Below are positions 57,914 through 64,000 of a stretch of DNA of 64,000 bases, in pieces. The translations under genes and the position numbers were made by a program. The notes under the pieces were generated by a model. It had not been told where the DNA came from. It was given only the letters and a program-made list of their open reading frames with translations, and ran no database searches. Origin of the DNA: Salvia splendens (Eukaryota > Streptophyta > Magnoliopsida > Lamiales > Lamiaceae); contig NW_024598720.1 in the NCBI RefSeq assembly GCF_004379255.2, forward strand, positions 186,001-250,000, in the 5' to 3' direction. Every line of letters begins with the position of its first letter. Within the stretch, counting starts at the first letter, position 1.

Positions 57914-60764
57914 CAAACACCTCTACGGTGGAGGGTTCGTGGGTCCCTCATCCCTATATTTCCAAAGGAGATAATTACAAGGCGTGGCCACACCCAAAAG
58001 TGGTGTGCCGTAACAAAATCAAGAGTAGTATGCGGTCCGATCCCACAAGGTTCGGACCTCATCATACTCCTTTCCAAAATACAATTAACCACAAAGCTAG
58101 TCACTATTATCTCCCATCGTCTCATGATCAACTTTGATGCCCGTCCCCGTCTAGGTTTCGGATGTGCGACACTCCCATCTCGTCCAATCTAACCAAGTCC
58201 AATAGTTCTCTCGGTGCTGAGTTGTAGTGCATTCGTAGGCCACTGTTTTGGACTAGCCCCATTTTCGCAAGGAAGTCCGCCGCTTTGTTCCCCTCCCTGT
58301 GTATGAAGGTGGCTCGGAATTTGAGTTGGCGTTTGAGAATGGTTAGTTGCGCCACCGCTTGCCGAGCGAGTGCCGGCCCCCATCCCGTCCCATTGACCAA
58401 TTTGATTGCTTGCTCTGCATCTGACTCAATCCAGATTGGTAGGCCGAATTCCTTGGCTATATTTAGCCCGTGAATCATGGCCAACAGCTCCGCTTCTAAC
58501 GCCGAGTGGGCTTCAAGGGGTGTGCTGACGGCGACGAGCATCTTACCCGAGTGGTCTCGAATAATCCCGCCAGCCCCTGTACTGCCGTTCGCTTCATTAT
58601 AGGAGCCATCCGTGTTGAGCTTTATCCACGGCTGATCCGGGGGGTTCCATTTGATTGCCATGGCTAGGGGTAGCGCCCTGATTGCCGCCGCTTGTTGAGG
58701 AATATTGATTCCAAGTTTAACTCCCTTCCAATGTTTCGGCTTCAAGCTTCCATTAGACATAGCATTTCGAATGAACATGTGGACCTGCCATACCACGTTT
58801 TGTGGTTTAAACTGTGTGCCTTGGTGGCGGCTCCTGTTTCTCTCCGACCAAATAAACCAAAGGATGAGGTATGGAGTGGCTCGGCTAAGATGTTTCTTGT
58901 TCGGCTGTTGGCACCTTCGCGCCCACACTTCGATTCTCGTAGGGATTGTGTCATTGATATGGATGCATGGGAACGGGCCTGTGAACCAGCCGTCGAACTC
59001 ACTCCATACTCTGCGAGCTCCATATCCCTGGATGAAGAGGTGTTGGAGTGACTCAGTGTTCGGTCTGTGGGGGCAGCATTGGCACTTAGAGGCTAGCTCA
59101 ATCTCCCGCCACTGAAGTTTCGTGTCAACCGGCACCCGATTGGAGAGAAGCCTCCAGATAAAGATGGCTATTGAGTTGGTGAGGCCTACCTTCCAAACGT
59201 CCCCCAAACCATGGATGATCGGGTTTCGTCCTCGAAGTGTGTCCCATGTCGAAGCCACCGTGAATTCCCCATGCTTAGAGAGGTTCCACCTCGGGATATC
59301 CTGTTCGTCATGGAGGATCGGTGTATTAATGATGCCATCGATAACATTCTGAGGGAGGCCGGCCTGATTGTGAAGGAGTTGAAGCTTGGGCACATCCCAA
59401 CCACCATTTGTAATGAACTCCGAGACCCGGGTGGTTGGTCTTCCCCTATCATCAAGACTAAGTTCCCTCAGAGGGCTATTGCCAAGCCAAATGTCATCCC
59501 AGAAGTAGATGTCCCCTTGTCCCACTAGCCATCTCATGTGCGGTTGCGCGAGGGGCCATGCTCTTGAGAGCCTTCTCCACGTAGGGCTACTCCTGCTCGG
59601 CAATCTCAAGGTGAGCGGTGTGGAGTTGGAGCAATATTTTGCCATCATGTATCTTGCCCAAAGGGAGTTTTGCTCCCGAAATCGCCACCAAAGTTTGATA
59701 TTGAAGGCGCGGAGGACCTCCATAGTTTTTCGGATCCCAAGGCCTCCTTCATCAGTGGGCCGGCACATTTGTTCCCATCCAATCCAATGGGTCCGCTTCT
59801 TTTCATTCGTAGACCCCCAAAAGAATCAGGCCATTTGTTGATCAAGTTGCTTGAGGGTACCGGCCGTGGGCTCGACGGCTTGAAAGATGTGCAAGGGGAT
59901 CGCTTCAAGAGTGCTCTTAATCAACGTAAGCCTTCCTCCAAAGGATAGGTGACGGTGTGCCCATCCTGAGATCCTTCTTGCAATCTTTTCCCGTAGAAAG
60001 AGGAACATGTCCGTGCGTTTGGCACCACGATAGATAGGGACTCCGAGATAGAGAAAAGGAAAGGCCCCTCTAGAGAAGCCTCCTTCCGCCTGGATCGAGT
60101 TTGCCCAATGTTCATGGGCCTCGGCAATATAGAAATTACTCTTGGCGAGGCTGACTTGTTGGCCGGAGACTCTTTCATATTTTTCGAGACAGGCTCTTAG
60201 CCGGCGCATAGGATTTGCCGCCGCTTGAGTGAAGATGATAATGTCGTCCGCATAGGCTAGATGGCTGATCTCCATGCATCTCCGGGAGGCTTTGAACGTC
60301 ATGTCCTTTTGACCGAGGATGAGCTTATCTAATGCTCGGGACAGGTAGTCCGCAGCGATTACGAACAGAGCGGGGGAGATCGGGTCTCCTTGCCGAAGTC
60401 CTCGAGTTGATCTAAAGAAGCCCGAGGGTGCCCCGTTAACAAGGACCGAGAACCAGCAATACCCAATACACCTCTCCATAAGTGAAATCCATGAATCCGG
60501 GAAACCCATACGGCGTAAAACTTTGAAGAGGAATGGCCATTGGACCCTATCATAGGCTTTAGCCATGTCAATCTTTACTGCCACATTAGGTGCTGGGGAG
60601 CATCTAGCAAGCTCATGGAACATCTCTTGGGCCAGAAGTGCGTTGTCGTTAAGGAGCCGACCTTTGACAAATCCACTTTGGTTTGGGGAGATGACCTGTG
60701 GGAGGAAAGGAGAGAGTCGAGAGGTGAGTACCTTGGTAATGATCTTGTTTAAAACATTGCAGAG
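57870..60764 (-). mobile_element. 5'-truncated LINE P
   Basis: Minus strand: A-tail 57870-57910, 3' UTR with both hairpins, ORF2 58128-60764. Truncated in the RT (NVLNKIITKVLTSRLSPFLP). 60765-60804 is filler copied from the flank and from the element itself. Perfect 18-bp duplication acactttcgtcgcactat at 57852-57869 and 60805-60822. Nearly identical to Q. Confidence 0.92.
58128..60764 (-). pseudogene. LINE P ORF2 (RT to RNase H), one nonsense codon
   Basis: Single frame from 60764 to the stop at 58128, with one TGA at 59828-59826 in QQMARFFWG (R to stop). RT from NQSGFVKGRLLNDN on, KIDMAKAYDRVQW, LRQGDPISP, AYADDIIIF, thumb, CQCCPHRPN, RNase H (LNTDGSYNE, LEAELLAMIHGL, WIESDAEQA, HREGNKAAD). 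No endonuclease because of the 5' truncation. Recent by its near-lack of lesions. Confidence 0.9.
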
Positions 60765-60804
60765 GTTGTGATTGATTGATTGTTGAGAGAGTCGAGAGGT
60801 GAGT
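60765..60804. other. Templated filler at the 5' junction of P
   Basis: 60761-60788 is identical to 60827-60854 (28 nt of the downstream flank). 60785-60806 is identical to 60710-60731 (22 nt of P itself). The two copied blocks overlap by 4 nt and end in the target duplication. Confidence 0.93.
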
Positions 60805-60822
60805 ACACTTTCGTCGCACTAT
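60805..60822. repeat. Target-site duplication of P, right
   Basis: acactttcgtcgcactat, identical to 57852-57869. Confidence 0.95.
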
Positions 60823-61285
60823 GGTAAGAGGTTGTGATTGATTGATTGTTGAGAAAAGGAGAGATTGTTTTGACTGGCCTGTCTATGATATTGTTTTGTG
60901 TTTTCTCGATTATTTTTCTAAAATTAAAACTCGAGTTCACCGTGGTATGGATGACATAACTTTTATCAACTATTTTCGGCATAAATCCACTGAGTATATT
61001 AAGTACTCAACCCTACATGTGTTTTCCCTATGTGTAGGTTGAGTGGTGATGTAGCGGCGGATGTTGAGTCGAGCCTTAATAATTTCTGGATGCGTCGTGT
61101 TGTCATACATGGGCGTTATCCCATGACTCTCTAGATACCTTTATTCCATTGTCTTGTTTTGAATTGTTTTTCTATAAGTCTTCCGCTTTACTCTAGACTG
61201 CTTCTATGACATTAACTACTTTGAGATATTAATTCCGCTGTTTGACTATTTAATAGTACGAAATATTCCTTTTGAAGTTTAGTTA

Positions 61286-61287
<2 letters not shown>
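60823..61287 (+). repeat. Probable long LTR, segment 3
   Basis: Continues after P. It contains AAGTACTCAACCC followed by GTGTTTTCCCTATGTGTAGG, a phrase typical of the R/U5 part of plant Ty3/gypsy LTRs. The three segments together span about 2.7 kb without an end; Q interrupts at ~61288. No coding sequence. Confidence 0.5.
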
Positions 61288-61331
<44 letters not shown>

Positions 61332-64000
61332 TCAAACACCTCTACGGTGGAGGGTTCGTGGGTCCCTCATCCCTATATTTCCACAAGAGATAATTACAAG
61401 GCGTGGCCACACCCAAAAGTGGTGTGCCGTAACAAAATCAAGAGTAGTATGCGGTCCGATCCCACAAGGTTCGGACCTCATCATACTCCTTTCCAAAAAA
61501 CAATTAACCACAAAGCTAGTCACTATTGTCTCCCGTCGTCTCATGATCAACTTTGATGCCCGTCCCCGTCTAGGTTTCGGATGTGCGACACTCCCATCTC
61601 GTCCAATCTAACCAAGTCCAATAGTTCTCTCGGTGCTGAGTTGTAGTGCATTCGTAGGCCACTGTCTTGGACTAGCCCCATTTTCGCAAGGAAGTCCGCC
61701 GCTTTGTTCCCCTCCCTGTGTATGAAGGTGGCTCGGAATTTGAGTTGGCGTTTGAGAATGGTTAGTTGCGCCACCGCTTGCCGAGCGAGTGCCGGCCCCC
61801 ATCCCGTCCCATTGACCAATTTGATTGCTTGCTCTGCATCTGACTCAATCCAGATTGGTAGGCCGTATTCCTTGGCTATATTTAGCCCGTGGATCATGGC
61901 CAACAGCTCCGCTTCTAACGCCGAGTGGGCTTCAAGGGGTGTGCTGACGGCGACGAGCATCTTACCCGAGTGGTCTCGAATAATCCCGCCAGCCCCTGTA
62001 CTGCCGTTCGCTTCATTATAGGAGCCATCCGTGTTGAGCTTTATCCACGGCTGATCCGGGGGGTTCCATTTGATTGCCATGGCTAGGGGTAGCGCCCTGA
62101 TTGCCGCCGCTTGTTGAGGAATATTGATTCCAAGTTTAACTCCCTTCCAATGTTTCGGCTTCAAGCTTCCATTAGACATAGCATTTCGAATGAACATGTG
62201 GACCTGCCATACCACGTTTTGTGGTTTAAACTGTGTGCCTTGGTGGCGGCTCCTGTTTCTCTCCGACCAAATAAACCAAAGGATGAGGTATGGAGTGGCT
62301 CGGCTAAGATGTTTCTTGTTCGGCTGTTGGCACCTTCGCGCCCACACTTCGATTCTCGTAGGGATTGTGTCATTGATATGGATGCGTGGGAACTGGCCTG
62401 TGAACCAGCCGTCGAACTCACTCCATACTCTACGAGCTCCATATCCCTGGATGAAGAGGTGTTGGAGTGACTCAGTGTTCGGTCTGTGGGGGCAGCATTG
62501 GCACTTAGAAGCTAGCTCAATCTCCCGCCACTGAAGTTTCGTGTCAACCGGCACCCGATTGGAGAGAAGCCTCCAGATAAAGATGGCTATTGAGTTGGTG
62601 AGGCCTACCTTCCAAACGTCCCCCAAACCATGGATGATCGGGTTTCGTCCTCGAAGTGTGTCCCATGTCGAAGCCACCGTGAATTCCCCATGCTTAGAGA
62701 GGTTCCACCTCGGGATATCCTGTTCGTCATGGAGGATCGGTGTATTAATGATGCCATCGATAACATGCTGAGGGAGGCCGGCCTGATTGTGAAGGAGTTG
62801 AAGCTTGGGCACATCCCAACCACCATTTGTAATGAACTCCGAGACCCGGGTGGTTGGTCTTCCCCTATCATCAAGGCTAAGTTCCCTCAGAGGGCTATTG
62901 CCAAGCCAAATGTCATCCCAGAAGTAGATGTCCCCTTGTCCCACTAGCCATCTCATGTGCGGTTGCGCGAGGGGCCATGCTCTTGAGAGCCTTCTCCACG
63001 TAGGGCTACTCCTGCTCGGCAATCTCAAGGTGAGCGGTGTGGAGTTGGAGCAATATTTTGCCATCATGTATCTTGCCCAAAGGGAGTTTTGCTCCCGAAA
63101 TCGCCACCACAGTTTGATATTGAAAGCGTGGAGGACCTCCATAGTTTTTCGGATCCCAAGGCCTCCTTCATCAGTGGGCCGGCACATTTGTTCCCATCCA
63201 ATCCAATGGGTCCGCTTCTTTTCATTCGTAGACCCCCAAAAGAATCGGGCCATTTGTTGATCAAGTTGCTTGAGGGTACCGGCCGTGGGCTCGACGGCTT
63301 GAAAGATGTGCAAGGGGATCGCTTCAAGAGTGCTCTTAATCAACGTAAGCCTTCCTCCAAAGGATAGGTGACGGTGTGCCCATCCTGAGATCCTTCTTGC
63401 AATCTTTTCCCGTAGAAAGAGGAACATGTCCGTGCGCTTGACACCACGGTAGATAGGGACACCGAGATAGAGAAAAGGAAAGGCCCCTCTAGAGAAGCCT
63501 CCTTCCGCCTGGATCGAGTTTGCCCAGTGTTCATGGGCCTCGGCAATATAGAAATTACTCTTGGCGAGGCTGACTTGTTGGCCGGAGACTCTTTCATATT
63601 TTTCGAGACAGGCTCTTAGCCGGCGCATAGGATTTGCCGCCGCTTGAGTGAAGATGATAATGTCGTCCGCATAGGCTAGATGGCTGATCTCCATGCATCT
63701 CCGGGAGGCTTTGAACGTCATGTCCTTTTGGCCGAGGATGAGCTTATCTAATGCTCGGGACAGGTAGTCCGCCGCGATTACGAACAGAGCAGGGGAGATC
63801 GGGTCTCCTTGCCGAAGTCCTCGAGTTGATCTAAAGAAGCCCGAGGGTGCCCCGTTAACAAGGACCGAGAACCAGCAACACCCAATACACCTCTCCATAA
63901 GTGAAATCCATGAATCCGGGAAACCCATACGGCGTAAAACTTTGAAGAGGAATGGCCATTGGACCCTATCATAGGCTTTAGCCATGTCAATCTTTACTGC
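61288..64000 (-). mobile_element. LINE Q (runs off the window)
   Basis: Minus strand: long A-tail (61288-61329), 3' UTR with CACTTTTGGG loop and long hairpin, terminal hairpin CACC-GTAGA-GGTG, ORF2 from 61547 to the window edge. Differs from P by few substitutions and has no lesion in the visible part. The target duplication cannot be seen because the 5' end is outside. Confidence 0.92.
61547..64000 (-). CDS. LINE Q ORF2, partial (RT to RNase H), uninterrupted
   Basis: At least 817 codons open from AVKIDMAKAYDRVQW at the window edge through LRQGDPISP, AYADDIIIF, YLGVPIYRG, the thumb, CQCCPHRPN and a complete RNase H (LNTDGSYNE, LEAELLAMIHGL, WIESDAEQA, HREGNKAAD) to the stop at 61547. All visible catalytic residues are in place. 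It reads as the C-terminal 60% of an ORF2 like FL2's 1386-aa protein; whether the endonuclease is present lies outside the window. Confidence 0.92.
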   Translation of the reverse strand, partial: AVKIDMAKAYDRVQWPFLFKVLRRMGFPDSWISLMERCIGCCWFSVLVNGAPSGFFRSTRGLRQGDPISPALFVIAADYLSRALDKLILGQKDMTFKASRRCMEISHLAYADDIIIFTQAAANPMRRLRACLEKYERVSGQQVSLAKSNFYIAEAHEHWANSIQAEGGFSRGAFPFLYLGVPIYRGVKRTDMFLFLREKIARRISGWAHRHLSFGGRLTLIKSTLEAIPLHIFQAVEPTAGTLKQLDQQMARFFWGSTNEKKRTHWIGWEQMCRPTDEGGLGIRKTMEVLHAFNIKLWWRFREQNSLWARYMMAKYCSNSTPLTLRLPSRSSPTWRRLSRAWPLAQPHMRWLVGQGDIYFWDDIWLGNSPLRELSLDDRGRPTTRVSEFITNGGWDVPKLQLLHNQAGLPQHVIDGIINTPILHDEQDIPRWNLSKHGEFTVASTWDTLRGRNPIIHGLGDVWKVGLTNSIAIFIWRLLSNRVPVDTKLQWREIELASKCQCCPHRPNTESLQHLFIQGYGARRVWSEFDGWFTGQFPRIHINDTIPTRIEVWARRCQQPNKKHLSRATPYLILWFIWSERNRSRHQGTQFKPQNVVWQVHMFIRNAMSNGSLKPKHWKGVKLGINIPQQAAAIRALPLAMAIKWNPPDQPWIKLNTDGSYNEANGSTGAGGIIRDHSGKMLVAVSTPLEAHSALEAELLAMIHGLNIAKEYGLPIWIESDAEQAIKLVNGTGWGPALARQAVAQLTILKRQLKFRATFIHREGNKAADFLAKMGLVQDSGLRMHYNSAPRELLDLVRLDEMGVSHIRNLDGDGHQS

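Overview
The window is nuclear DNA of a flowering plant (species not identifiable from the sequence). It consists almost entirely of nested non-LTR retrotransposons (L1-clade LINEs) with pieces of two LTR retrotransposons. The plant assignment rests on three things: LINE ORF1 proteins with a DUF4283-like RNA-binding domain plus CCHC knuckle, LINE ORF2 proteins with a C-terminal RNase H (the plant L1 arrangement), and a Ty3/gypsy gag-protease of plant type with a tRNA-Met primer-binding site. I found no host gene, tRNA, rRNA, CRISPR or bacterial feature.

Two kinds of LINE are interleaved. (1) Autonomous two-ORF elements (copies A, H, FL1, FL2, K, M, N, O, P, Q; L is a 5' piece): ORF1, then ORF2 with endonuclease, reverse transcriptase, zinc-finger and RNase H. 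FL2 (14471-22268, minus) is nearly complete with an uninterrupted 1386-aa ORF2. (2) ORF1-only elements (copies B, C, D, E, F, G): about 2.4-2.6 kb, with their own ORF1 lineage, a private conserved C-terminus and 3' UTR, and no ORF2. F (37689-40309) has one uninterrupted ORF1 and a 19-bp target-site duplication. Both kinds share a pyrimidine-rich 5' leader that can fold into a hairpin, a 3'-UTR hairpin with the loop CACTTTTGGG, and a terminal CACC/GGTG hairpin before the A tail. This suggests that ORF1-only elements are mobilised by ORF2 of the autonomous ones, a plant counterpart of the mammalian HAL1 (half-L1) arrangement.

Layout. 1-1283: copy A (-). 1284-23093: element H (-), interrupted by B (-), FL1 (-, itself interrupted by C, +) and FL2 (-). 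23094-32265: inverted pair D (-) and E (+) enclosing the ORF1 N-half of K (-), a Ty3/gypsy fragment (+) and the 5' piece L (+). 32266-40400: remainder of K (+), interrupted by F (+). 40401-40905: other end of the gypsy LTR (-). 40912-52757: element M, with an inverted 5' piece and interrupted by N (+), which is itself interrupted by O (-). 52758-53350: unclassified. 53351-61287: a probable long LTR interrupted by G (-) and P (-). 61288-64000: Q (-), running off the window.

Target-site duplications at C, F, P, N, K and the D/E pair let the order of insertion be read. They also show that recombination between the inverted copies D and E flipped about 6.7 kb and split K into two opposite-strand halves. 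Several 5' junctions carry templated filler or fold-back sequence.
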